DNA from: Chrysochromulina tobinii
Taxonomy: Eukaryota; Haptophyta; Prymnesiales; Chrysochromulinaceae
Direction: 5' to 3'
Assembly (NCBI GenBank): GCA_001275005.1
Contig: JWZX01001807.1
Span: 1-25,718 of the forward strand
Length of the DNA stretch: 25,718 bases
Shown here one piece after another: positions 1 through 8,700 of this stretch. The notes beneath the pieces were generated by a model. It saw only the letters and a program-made list of their open reading frames with translations. It ran no database searches and was not told the origin of the DNA. The position numbers and the translations under genes were made by a program. Position 1 is the stretch's first letter, and each line of letters opens with the position of its first letter.

Positions 1-88
1 GACGACAGTGCGAGCGTTGCCGTTCGCTCTCGGCTGGCCGCGCGACGGCGTCGCGTGCTGGCTACGTGCCGTGCCGCTGGACCACGCG
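1..88 (+). repeat. Left arm of 88-bp inverted duplication
   Basis: Positions 1-88 match the reverse complement of 1077-1164 at 86 of 88 bases; the two differences are at about positions 48 and 84. Both copies read as the same peptide start in their own orientation (core GWPRD-VACWLRAVPLD). The match begins at the window edge, so it may extend further left. Confidence 0.9.
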
Positions 89-298
89 GCCACTGAGCTT
101 CTACGTCGGATCGATCGTGAAACCCTCTCCCACCTCATGCTCCAGGCGGGGATGCATGAATGGGCGCGTGGTCCTGGACCGCACCGCCGCCGTGCTAGTC
201 GCGGCCGCCGTCGCGCTCGGCGCGAGTGCGGCGAGCGTCGCGCGTGCGCGTGCGCTCTGGCCGCCGATTCTTGGGCCGCGGCCGCGGCCGCCGCCTGA
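2..298 (+). CDS. Partial SAM-like coding fragment (left edge)
   Basis: The frame is open from the window edge to a stop at 296-298. It reads WPRDGVACWLRAVPLD, then an Ile-Asp-rich stretch (RRIDRETLSHLM), then a Gly-Pro-His-Arg end. That order (Trp start, WL core, ID..L..L, G-x-R end) resembles a sterile-alpha-motif domain, a small protein- or RNA-binding helical bundle. After about residue 70 the frame becomes Arg/Ala-only and looks non-coding. The +1 frame (to 584) reads more naturally there, with a hydrophobic Ala/Val stretch, so an intron or frameshift near 160-185 is possible. The same start is repeated in reverse at 1077-1164. The SAM assignment is an inference from pattern and the gene may be a decayed duplicate. 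Confidence 0.2.
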   Translation, partial: TTVRALPFALGWPRDGVACWLRAVPLDHAATELLRRIDRETLSHLMLQAGMHEWARGPGPHRRRASRGRRRARRECGERRACACALAADSWAAAAAAA

Positions 299-428
299 CG
301 TGTGGCCGCCTGCGCCGGCTCTGCTGCCCCATCCAGCCGCATCCTCTTGGTCGCCTCCTGAGCCTGCGGGCATCGCCGATGGGTCCTCACCGGCTTCATC
401 AATAGAGGCCTCATCAACAGAGGACTCG

Positions 429-1211
429 TCACTCTCCAATGAGGATCTGGTGTGCGCCAATGCACAGAGGCGAAGTGCGCCCGAGGCGCGCGACGAGCGC
501 GCCGCGATGCGCGAAATGCACCCGAACAAGATGAACTTTTCCAGTCTGAGCTCGAGGCGGCTCTCGGCTCGGGGACCTTTTTAGCGGAATAGGGTGGAGA
601 AAGTGTGTCAGATTCTGTACAAGTTTCTCTCGTTTCTTTCCTTTAAGCGCATAGGTGTGCGAACGTTCACGACAGAACACCTCGACTCCGGTCCGCTCGG
701 GGCCGCCGGTTGCAAGCCGCCGGCGACGGCAGGGCGGCGAAAACGATATACATGTGGCGTTCCCAAAATGATAGGGCGACATCGTAGGGCTGCGGCGGCG
801 TCCGTCCCGGCTGATGGGCGCTGTGCGCACGGCGTGTCCAGCACCGCGCAGCAGCCGAATGACCTCCGCCCATAGGGCGTCGTGGCGCGTCTGCGCCGAG
901 GCAGCCGTCTTGAGTCGGTGGAGCTGCGCGGCGCTCATGCGCCAGTAGAGGGTGCCGACACCGCCCCCACCGCTTGCGACGGCTCCTGCATTTGGCGGCG
1001 GTGCTGCTGCCGCCGAAGAGGGAGACACACGCTCGTCCCGCTCGTCTGTCACCATGAGCGACCGCTGCTCTTGACGCGCGTCGTCCAGCGGCACGGCACG
1101 TAGCCAGCACGCGACGTCGTCGCGCGGCCAGCCGAGAGCGAACGGCAACGCTCGCACTGTCGTCGCGGGCCGTGCTGCACGGCTTGTCTCCGCCGGTCCA
1201 TCCTGCGCCAT
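429..1211 (-). CDS. Hypothetical protein, SAM-like N-terminus, possibly decayed
   Basis: This ORF of 260 codons starts at an ATG at 1211. Residues about 18-43 are the inverted copy of the left-edge fragment (GWPRDDVACWLRAVPLDD). A low-complexity Ser/Ala/Gly linker follows, then residues about 88-125 (YWRMSAAQLHRLKTAA...WAEVIRLL) could be the second half of a SAM-like domain. The last 100 or so residues fall on sequence with a different composition (poly-Lys/Arg, AT-richer) and look like untranslated DNA read through. The real gene, if any, probably ends or splices near 830-850. No recognisable function. Confidence 0.25.
   Translation of the reverse strand: MAQDGPAETSRAARPATTVRALPFALGWPRDDVACWLRAVPLDDARQEQRSLMVTDERDERVSPSSAAAAPPPNAGAVASGGGGVGTLYWRMSAAQLHRLKTAASAQTRHDALWAEVIRLLRGAGHAVRTAPISRDGRRRSPTMSPYHFGNATCISFSPPCRRRRLATGGPERTGVEVFCRERSHTYALKGKKREKLVQNLTHFLHPIPLKRSPSREPPRAQTGKVHLVRVHFAHRGALVARLGRTSPLCIGAHQILIGE
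1077..1164 (-). repeat. Right arm of 88-bp inverted duplication
   Basis: Reverse complement of positions 1-88 with two mismatches. It lies in the first coding portion of the minus-strand ORF starting at 1211. The 988-bp spacer between the arms shows no transposase-like coding. Confidence 0.9.
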
Positions 1212-1425
1212 CTCCGTCTCCGTCTCGGCAGCAGCGACTGGAAGTGAGGGCGAGGGTTCTGCCTCCTCCGTTGGGGGGGGCGGCCCACGGCCTCTGGCGG
1301 CTGCGGATCCACCAGACGATGAGCCGCCAAGGGCAGGGCACTACCCTCCGCGCGGCGCACTCATGCCGGGGCTTCGCCTCTGCGAAATCGTGTGCGCCGG
1401 CGTCGCTCCGCGCGCGCTCCTCGCT

Positions 1426-1729
1426 TCGCACTGCCCCGCGACTTCGCTGCGCAGTGCGCGCAAAGCGCGCCGTTTTGTGCGCAGTGCGCCGCGCACTGCG
1501 CACTGTTTTGTGCGCACTAAGCGCACTAACCCCCGTTTTCGCACTCCGAAAATCGCACTGCGAACCCCGTTTTCGCACTGCCCCCGCGCAGTGCGAGGGC
1601 TCACATCGCACTGCCCCCGCGCAGTGCGATCGCAGAGCCCGCGCAGTGCGAACCGACCGGGGCGCACTGGGCCGGAACGCCATCGCACTGCGCCAGAGCA
1701 GTGCGAAATTTTCCCGCGCAGTGCGATCG
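1426..1729. repeat. Cluster of GCACTGC/GCAGTGC palindromes
   Basis: About 300 bp hold six copies of GCACTGC and seven of its reverse complement GCAGTGC. Several face each other as perfect hairpins: 1605-1630 has 10-bp arms (ATCGCACTGC / GCAGTGCGAT) around a 6-nt loop, and 1573-1596 has 9-bp arms with the same loop. The rest of the cluster is CG-rich filler with TTTTGTGCGCA-type pieces. It ends about 75 bp before the ATG of the LRR kinase gene. It is not a clean tandem array and not a CRISPR array, because spacers and repeats are irregular. Confidence 0.8.
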
Positions 1730-1803
1730 CGTTGGGATGGTGTGTTACGTTGGGTTGGTGTGTGGGACCTTCCTACGTGAATCTTATGCTGTGAACTTTC
1801 TTT

Positions 1804-3906
1804 ATGCCCAGAAGCATGGGGACCGGGCGACCAGCCCGCCCGCCGTATAACCTCAACCACCTCGTCGCGTGCATGCTCGTGGTTACCTTCGTTGTGTGGC
1901 TCGTGCACCCGGCCTTTGATCGGTGCTCGCTCGACTCGTACGATGCCTCCACGGTCACGGAGCTTGACCTGAAGAATTGCAAGCTCACCGTGCTGCCAGC
2001 GTCCATCTCGCGCTTCGGGGTGCTGCGCAAGCTCGACCTCGGCAACAATCGGCTGAGCACGCTTCCGGCCGTGCTGCCATCGACGCTCCTCACGCTCTTC
2101 TGCCTGAACAACAACTTCGAGACGATCCCGCCCGCAATCGCGGAGCTGCCGCATCTGCGCATGCTCAGCTTCAAGTCGTGCCGGCTGCGCGACGTGGGCG
2201 TCGCGCCGCTGCCACCATCGCTCGTGTGGCTTATCCTGACGGACAATGAGCTCGTCACGCTCCCCGACTCCCTCGGGCGGCTCACCCGCATGCGTAAACT
2301 CATGTTGGCCAACAACCATCTTGCGTCGCTCCCGTCGAGCCTGGCAGCGATGCGCGAGCTAGAGCTGTTGCGACTGGCCAACAACCAGCTCAAGGAGCTG
2401 CCCGCGTGGCTGTACGAGCTGCCGCGACTCACGTGGCTCGCTATCGCGGGCAACCCCTTCGTCGCGCCCGCGCCCGCGCGCGCCGAGTTGCCCAGCGTTC
2501 GCTTCGGTGAGCTGATGGCAGCTGCATCTCGGACCCTCGCTGATTGCCTCTTTTGATTGCATGCTGATTGCATGCTGAGCTGATGGCATGCTGCATCTCG
2601 GACCCTCGCTGATTGCACCTCTGATTGCATCTCTGATTGCTTGCTGATGCCCTCCCTGATCAGGTGAGCTCACCCTCGGAACGATGTGGACGGCCTCTGA
2701 TTGCGTCTCTGAGTGCGTCTCTGATGACCTCCCCCATCAGATGAGCTGACCTTCGGAACGAAGCTCGGCGAAGGCACCTCCTCCGTCGTGCGGCAGGGCC
2801 TGTGGCATGGCGTCCAAGTTGCGATCAAACTCTACAAGGCGGCCCTCTCGTCGGATGGCAAGAACCTTGATGAGGTGCGCGCCTCGTGTACCGTCGACCA
2901 TCCGAACGACCGATGAGCCGTGATTGCCTCCCGTGCTCGCAGGTGCGCGCCTCGTGTGCTGTCGATCATCCGAACGTGCTTCGGTGGCTCGGTTTCCTTT
3001 CCGAAGGTGAACAGGAGCACGCGCGCGCCGTCTCGGGCGCCACGGCGGAGGCGGGCGGCGGCGTCGGCGTCGGCGGCGGCGTCGGCGGGGGCGTCGGTGT
3101 CGGCGGCGGGGGCGGCGGTGGCGCGGCGTGGCGGCTCATCGGCGTGATGGAATATGCGCCCGGCTTCAGCTCGCTCGGCAAGCCGCCGTCGATGGAGACG
3201 ATCACGCGCGACACGTATCCATCGACGGCGCGCTTCACGGGCGCCGAGATCCGGGAGATTGTGAGCGGGATCGCGCAGGCCCTCGAGCACCTTCACGGGC
3301 GAGGGCTAAGCCATGGGGACGTGTACGCGCACAATATCTTGTGGCGACGCGCCACGAGATCTGATGAGGGAGGCAATCAGAGACCGACTCGGCGCCATCA
3401 TCACCACAAGCGAGGCCATCATCATCATAATGAGAAGGACGCGGATGAAGCGCTTGCGAAGCTTTCGGATTTTGGGGCTGCGTTCTACTATGGCCCGAAC
3501 GACCCGCATGCACTGAGGTATGAGCGCATGGTGCAGCGCGCCTTTGGGCTCTGATTGCCTGATTGCCTCTCTGATTGCCTCTCTGATTGCCCCCCTCATC
3601 AGGTATGAGCGCATGGAGCAGCGTGCGTTTGGGCTGCTGTGCGAGGAGCTCCTTGAGCGCCATGACGGCAGCGACACGCCCCTGCTCGATCGCGTGCGAG
3701 AGGCCGCGCGCCTCGCTGCCGCCGAGTCGCCTGCGGAGCGCCCTGGCTTCAGCGCCCTGGCGAAGCTCCTTGTCGAGGATGGCACTGGTGCTGATGGTCC
3801 GATTGCGCCTCCTATCGGAAGGGCACTCCGTCGGGGGGGGGGGCGACCGCGCTCGACTTTTGGAAGGGTGCTGCCGCGCGATCATCCGCACAGCCAGGAG
3901 GTGTGA
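1804..3906 (+). CDS. Membrane-anchored LRR protein kinase, 4 exons
   Basis: Exons 1804-2506, 2741-2874, 2943-3517 and 3603-3906 join to 571 residues. Residues about 19-36 form one membrane segment near the N-terminus. About eight leucine-rich repeats of 22-23 residues follow (50-225; LxxLxLxxNxLxxLP). From 237 a protein kinase domain starts, with the glycine loop KLGEGTSSVV, the VAIK lysine (about K264), a catalytic loop HGDVYAHNIL (about D405) and DFG (about D455). All key catalytic residues are present, so it should be active. There is no membrane segment between LRRs and kinase, so both lie on the same side, unlike plant receptor kinases. Oddities: a Gly/Val low-complexity insert, and about 30 extra residues (His-rich) between catalytic loop and DFG that include an antisense intron-type repeat. 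Downstream it converges on centrin. Substrate and ligand unknown. Confidence 0.8.
2507..2740 (+). other. LRR kinase intron 1, compound and repeat-rich
   Basis: The GT-AG intron is placed by frame: the join gives VRF-DELTFGTKLGEG, running straight into the kinase glycine loop. The intron starts GTGAGCTGA, nearly the same as the first bases of exon 2 (ATGAGCTGA). A third copy, with its following CCCTCGGAACGA, begins at 2664 right after an internal CCTGATCAG. The intron therefore looks like two units in tandem, each ending in an ATCAG acceptor and each followed by a copy of the exon start. Between them are CTGATTGCA-type repeats. Reading through gives a stop after 16 codons. Confidence 0.75.
2875..2942 (+). 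other. LRR kinase intron 2, starts with a copy of exon 3
   Basis: This 68-nt GT-AG intron falls between codons. Its first 34 nt (2875-2908) match the first 34 nt of the next exon (2943-2976) at 31 positions. Unspliced reading gives nearly the same peptide (VRASC-VDHPN) and then a stop. The rest of the intron contains GTGATTGCCTCCC, related to the common intron 3' motif, and ends CTCGCAG. Confidence 0.75.
3361..3380 (-). repeat. Antisense copy of the intron 3' motif inside coding DNA
   Basis: Read on the minus strand this 20-mer is CTGATTGCCTCCCTCATCAG, a full match to the consensus end of the introns in this window. Here it is reversed relative to the gene and stays in frame, encoding SDEGGNQ within the kinase insert between catalytic loop and DFG. 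It is flanked by GAGAT(C) and GAGAC(C), which could be a diverged target duplication. Confidence 0.7.
3518..3602 (+). other. LRR kinase intron 3, starts with a copy of exon 4
   Basis: This 85-nt GT-AG intron splits an Arg codon (AG|G). Its first 33 nt (3518-3550) match the first 33 nt of exon 4 (3603-3635) with three differences. Then come repeated CTGATTGCCTCT units and the end CCCCCCTCATCAG. Without splicing, the frame repeats the same peptide (YERM-QRAFGL) and stops at once. Confidence 0.8.
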
Positions 3907-4169
3907 ACAGCGCTGCCCAGCGACCAACCCCACGAGTCGGGAGGGGAGGCCGGGAGGGCGCCGCCGACCGCACTTTCCACTTACGAACTCAGGGTTTTAG
4001 AGATTGGACCAACATATTTGCATGCATCGACAGAGATCTATGCTATAAACCCCCAGAGGCACGTGCGTACTGTGTGCGTATAGCGCTCCCGGGCTACGCT
4101 CGGGCTGCCACGCACTGACCGCTCTCTGAAGTGGGACCGACCTAGGGACGGACGACGACGGTGCTTCGC
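3907..4169. other. Convergent spacer, nothing recognised
   Basis: Shared 3' region of the LRR kinase (+) and centrin (-). I see no repeat, RNA gene or convincing ORF in it. Confidence 0.5.
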
Positions 4170-4673
4170 TCACTTGTTGGATGGGCTTGGGCGCGAGTCT
4201 GCGGCCGCCTGTTGCTGCGCCTGCGCCGCGAGGAGGACGGTGCAGAAGTCCTCGAGCAGGATCTCTCCGCGGCCGTCCTTATCGCAAAAGTCGATGACCT
4301 CCTGCAGCTCGTCGTCGGTCATGTTCTCGCCAAGCTCCTTGGCCACACGCCGCAGGTTCTTGAGCGAGATGGTGCCCGTCTCGTCATCGTCAAAGAGGCG
4401 GAAGGCTTTGATGGCTTCCTCCTTGGGATTGCGCGCGTGCATCTTCAAGGCCATCACCTCCTGGAAGGTCTCAAACGAGATGGTGCCCGACCCGTCACGA
4501 TCCGACTCTGCAATCATACGCCGCACCTCCTCGCGCTTGGGCTCGAAGCCCATCGCACGCATGGCCACCTTGAGCTCGTCCGAGTCGATGGTGCCCGAGT
4601 CGTCAGTGTCGAACAGTTTGAACGCCTCGCGGATCTCCTCGAGCTGGTCGCTCGTGAGCGCCGGCGCTGCCAT
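4170..4673 (-). CDS. Centrin
   Basis: The 167-residue protein starts at the ATG at 4673; the longer open frame upstream has no ATG. Four EF-hands follow the centrin pattern: [33 protein letters not shown], then [12 protein letters not shown], then [20 protein letters not shown] with [18 protein letters not shown], then [12 protein letters not shown]. Centrins are calcium-binding proteins of centrioles, basal bodies and contractile fibres. EF1 has the full set of ligands. Position 12 of the loop is Thr in EF2, Asn in EF3 and Asp in EF4 instead of Glu, so EF2 to EF4 probably bind calcium weakly; Asn in EF3 is usual for centrins. The C-terminus ([19 protein letters not shown]) differs from the usual short Lys-rich tail. 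It is divergent from the FTR gene, with 156 bp between start codons. Intron-less here. Confidence 0.93.
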   Translation of the reverse strand: MAAPALTSDQLEEIREAFKLFDTDDSGTIDSDELKVAMRAMGFEPKREEVRRMIAESDRDGSGTISFETFQEVMALKMHARNPKEEAIKAFRLFDDDETGTISLKNLRRVAKELGENMTDDELQEVIDFCDKDGRGEILLEDFCTVLLAAQAQQQAAADSRPSPSNK

Positions 4674-4829
4674 CGATTTCCGCCCCGGGAAAATGTCGAA
4701 CTCGAAGTGTGAAGAAGGGCGGAGGCACAACTCGATTTTTGCTCGGAGGATGCTCGTTCACAATCTCTCGGTTTGAGAATCGAGAACTTTTCGACGAACC
4801 CTCCTTCATTGACGGGGCGATTTGCGCAG
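4674..4829. promoter_or_regulatory. Divergent promoter region, centrin / FTR
   Basis: These 156 bp separate two start codons on opposite strands, so both promoters and 5' UTRs must lie here or overlap. No clear TATA or CCAAT element is seen. The role is inferred from layout only. Confidence 0.4.
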
Positions 4830-5345
4830 ATGCTGAGGGCCGCTCTGTTTGTGTTCGCAATCGTGCAGGGCAAGGTCGCGAGCTTCTCGCTCGCGCCTGC
4901 TGCGGGCATGCCGCGCGCGCCGGTCGCGCACTCGCGGCAGCAGCAACAACGCGCCGCCGGCCTCCAGCTGAAGGCGCCGGAAGACCCCGAGCACGAGGCC
5001 AAGGTCGACAAGGCGCTCAAGGCGATGGTGGGCTTCTCCAACTCGTACTGCAAGAACACCGGCACGTCTTACTGCTCCGACCTGTCTATTCCCGCCGTTG
5101 TCATCAAGGGGCTCGCCGAGCACAAGGTGACGCTCGGTGCGCCGCTCTGCCCTTGCCGCCACTACGAGGACAAGGAGGCGGAGGCCAAGGATGGCTACTG
5201 GAACTGCCCGTGCGTGCCGATGCGCGAGCGCCACGAGTGCCACTGCATGCTCTTTTTAACCAAGGACAATGAGTTCGCCGGCGACAAACAGTTCATCTCC
5301 GTCGAGGAGACTATCGAAGTCACAAAAGGCATGAGCATTTTGTAG
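4830..5345 (+). CDS. Ferredoxin:thioredoxin reductase catalytic chain, plastid
   Basis: The first ATG of the frame (4830) gives 171 residues. The core carries the 4Fe-4S and redox-disulfide motifs of the FTR catalytic subunit: SYCSD, LCPCRHYED, WNCPCVPMRERHECHCMLFL. The enzyme passes electrons from ferredoxin to thioredoxin and so switches Calvin-cycle enzymes on in light; it works in the plastid stroma with a variable subunit not seen here. The N-terminus MLRAALFVFAIVQGKVAS then FSLAPAAG reads as a signal peptide cleaved before Phe, followed by a transit peptide, the presequence of complex red plastids. No intron is needed. All core Cys residues are present. Confidence 0.95.
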   Translation: MLRAALFVFAIVQGKVASFSLAPAAGMPRAPVAHSRQQQQRAAGLQLKAPEDPEHEAKVDKALKAMVGFSNSYCKNTGTSYCSDLSIPAVVIKGLAEHKVTLGAPLCPCRHYEDKEAEAKDGYWNCPCVPMRERHECHCMLFLTKDNEFAGDKQFISVEETIEVTKGMSIL

Positions 5346-5761
5346 AGCGGCACCGGCAGACTGCGCGCGTGCTCCAGTTGACAGGATCATCTGAGTAGAC
5401 GTTGCATGGTGAGCTGAAATGCTGCCATGGATCGGATCGTAAGAGAGATATCCTCCATACGTACCTGGCTTGTTAGGCCGAATAGCCATGGTTAAGAACT
5501 TAAACATGCGAGGACACACAGCACCGACCTCCGGCTCCGCGGGGTCCCCCGGCGTCGGCCGCAGCCACGCGCACGGCAACGCGCACAGCCGCAGGCACCG
5601 GCGGACGGCGCCCAGTGACACCGCCTACCGACTGTGCCACTGACGCCACACAGCGCAACGCCTGAGCGGCATGCAGTCTGCACGACACACGCCGCTGACC
5701 TGTGAGGACACATAGCACCCTGGTGTCCCGGACACCCGGAGCGGGCGCTGGAGGGATCACG
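5346..5761. other. Convergent spacer with a 16-bp direct repeat
   Basis: The 416 bp between the 3' ends of FTR (+) and golgin (-) hold no convincing gene. GAGGACACACAGCACC at 5510 recurs as GAGGACACATAGCACC at 5704 (one mismatch). The rest is CG-rich and unremarkable. Confidence 0.5.
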
Positions 5762-8700
5762 CTAGCGCGGTGCAAATGCCGGGCTGCGCATCCCAGTAAG
5801 CGACTCGAGCGCCGCGTCCCTCGCCGCCAGGTCGGCCTTGACCTTTTCGATTTGTTCGTTGGCCATCGTGAGGAGCTTCTTAAGGCGCGCCACCTTCTTC
5901 TTGCACTCTGCGAGCTCCTCCTTCTCCGCCGCGCTGGCGGCCGAGGGCGCGGGCACGGGCTCCGAGAAGGGCGTCACGAGCGGCGTCGCGCTCACACTGA
6001 AGCCGGGCGTCCCCACAGCGGGCGCACGCGGGGGCGCCCTAGGGGTGCTCTGAGCTCCGGCGCCGGCGCCGCCGAGCGGGCCGCGGCCGGCGAAGAGCTC
6101 GAATCGCATGTCATCCGAGGAGCGGGAGGGTAGCTGGGCCTGCTCTTCAGCGGCGGTGCTCAGTTCGCCCTCCGCCGCCGCGTCCGCGAACGCCTCTTGC
6201 TCTGGCGGCGGCGCCGAGAGAAAGAAGGAGGAGAGCAGGCCAGAGGCGGTGCCAGACGATTCCAGATCCTCTTGCATGCGCTTGATGTGCGCGATCTCGC
6301 CCTTGGAGAATTGGAGCACAGAGGCGAGCAGCAGAAAGATAGTGGGTTTCGCCGTCTCGTCGGCGACCAGGTACTTGAACACGACGTCCTTCAAGAAGCC
6401 GGCCGCCTCGCCCGCGCGGGAGCGCTCCAGCCTCAGGCGTAGCTCGGCGTTCTCGGCGGTCGCGCTGGTCGCTTCGGCGGTAGCGTCCTCGAGGGCACGC
6501 TCGACCTTGGCGAGGCGCTGTCGCAGCGCGTTCGCTTCGGCGTCACGTGCCGCCTGCATCTTGGCCGAGAGCGCGAGGGCGGCCTGGCTCAGCGGCTGCT
6601 CCCCCGCCGCCATCGCCGTCTCCTGGGCGGCCTGCAGCTGCTGCAGCGAGCTGAGCGAGTTGTAACTGCCGCCGCGCAAGGGCGCATTCCATCCGTCGTC
6701 GGCATCGTCGAGTTTGACCGTGGCTTCGCTGCCGCTGCCATCGGGGTTGAGCCCCTTCTCGGTCAACGCCGCCCGCATTCGAGCGAGCTCCTCTTCCTTA
6801 TCCTCGGCGAGCATGCGCGCGCGCATGCGCACCGCCGACAGGTCCTCCCGCACGCGGCGCAACTCGAGCGTCAGAGAGGCCTTGGCTTCCTCGGCCGCCG
6901 TGTTGGTCGCCTCGAGCGCCTTCGCCGCCGCCCGCGCCTCGTCGGCGCGCAGCTGCTCCGCGGCCGCCAACTGCTCCTTGAGCTCTGCTTGGAACCCTTT
7001 GAGTTGCTTCTCTTGCGCATCGGTCACATTGCGCAAGCGCACGATCTCCGCGCGAGCGGACTCACGCACCTGACGAGGGAGATCATCAGGGGCAATCAAT
7101 GAATAGAGACCTCTCACGCACCTGATGAGGGAGATCATCAGAGCCAATCAGTGACTAGAGACCGCACCTTGGCGAGGGCCGACTCGGCAGCGGCCTTCGC
7201 GGAGCTCGCGTCGTCCGCAGCTGAGGCTTTCGCGTCCGCGGCGGACGCCTCGGCACCGGCCGCGCCGCCGTTGGCCGACTTGGAGAGAGCGATGCGCAAT
7301 GCGGCCTCGGTCTGCGCGATCTTGGCAAGGAGTCCCGCCTGGCTCTCCTCCGCCTCCGCCGCCACCTTCTTGGCCGCCTCCAGATCCGCCCGCAGTGTCT
7401 CCAGCTCCTCCCTCGCCTTCGCCTTGGTTGCATTCGCTTCCGCCTTCGCCTCCGCCGCGATCGCGGCCGCCTTGGCCGCCGCCTCCGCCGTGTCCGCGAC
7501 CGCCACCTGCGAGTCCTTTAGCACGGCCCCCTTGGCCTCACGCTCTCGTTTGAGCTCGTCAGTCAACTCGGCCAGCTTAGCCTTGTGCCTCTCCTTGGCC
7601 TTCGCCGCGGCCTCCTGCACCTCCTCCATCGCGAGCTTCGCGTCCGACAGCGCCTGCTCAAGTTTGGAGCGCTCCGCTCGGAAGTCCAAGTCGGCCGCCT
7701 CTCGAGCCTCCTTGGCCTTCTTGTGCTGCTTATCGGCGGCTGCCTCGACGTTCGCGAGCTCCTTGCGTGCCGCGTCCTCCGCCTCCACGGCACGCGCGCG
7801 CTCCGCCTCGGCTTTCTCCTTGGCCAGCTCGGCCACCGCCGCCTGCGCCTTGGCCGCCGCCGCCTCCGCCTGCGCAGCCTCGAGCCCTTCAGACAGGCTC
7901 GAGTCTGCCTTTTTCGCGCGCTGCTCGTGCTTGTGTGCCGCCTCGAGCGCCGCCTCCATCTGCTTCTCGGCGGCCGCCTCCCACTTCTTGCGCTCCTTGC
8001 TCATGGCCTCCTGCGACTCGCGCAACCGAATCTCCGCCTCTGAGGCACGAGTCTCGGCCGCCGCGAGCGCCGCCGCGAGCGCGCCCGACGCGGCGCTGCT
8101 CTCGTCTGCACCTGCTTGCGCGGTCCCCGCCACTTTCCCTGCCGCTTCGGCCTGCGCCTTGGCGTCCGCCACCTCTCGCGCGGCCGCCGCCGCCGCCGCC
8201 GCCGCCGCCGCCTCCGCCGCCGCGCGCGCCGCCTCAGCTGCCGCAAGCTGCGCTTGCAGTTCCGTCACGCGCGCATCGCCTCCCGATGAGAGAGCCGCTT
8301 GCGCTTCCTCTGCCTTCTGCTGCGCCTGCAGCGCACTCTGGTTCGCGCCTTGGATCGTCGCCTCAAGCTCGGCGATGCGCTTCTTGGCCTTCTCCTTGAG
8401 TCGAACGATCTGCTCCTCGGCCTTCTCGCGCGCCGTGTCGGCCTCCTTCGCCTTCGCCTTCGCCGCGTCGCGCTCGGCTGTCGCCGCGCCCATCGCCGCC
8501 TGCGCCTCGGCCAGCGCCTTGTCCCCCGTCGCCCGTGCCTGCTGCTGCAGCACCGCCTGCGCCTCGGCTAGCGCCTTACGAGACGCCTCCGCCTCCGCCT
8601 GCGCATCGGCCAGCCGCCTCTCGGCCGCCTGCACCCCCTGCGTCGCCGCCGCCTTGCTCGCTTGCACTTCACGCTCCTTCTCCGCGAGCGCCGTCTCGAG

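Noticed and set aside
1426-1729. CRISPR array or tRNA cluster
   Set aside because: Repeat spacing is irregular and the units are palindromes; no cloverleaf can be formed.
667-2319. 550-codon open frame on the minus strand
   Set aside because: It runs antisense through the LRR exon and through the palindrome cluster. Its composition is Arg/Ala/His noise typical of the opposite strand of GC-rich coding DNA.
5500-5775. 91-codon minus frame after FTR
   Set aside because: Cys/Arg/Ala-biased shadow in a CG-rich spacer with no homologous pattern.
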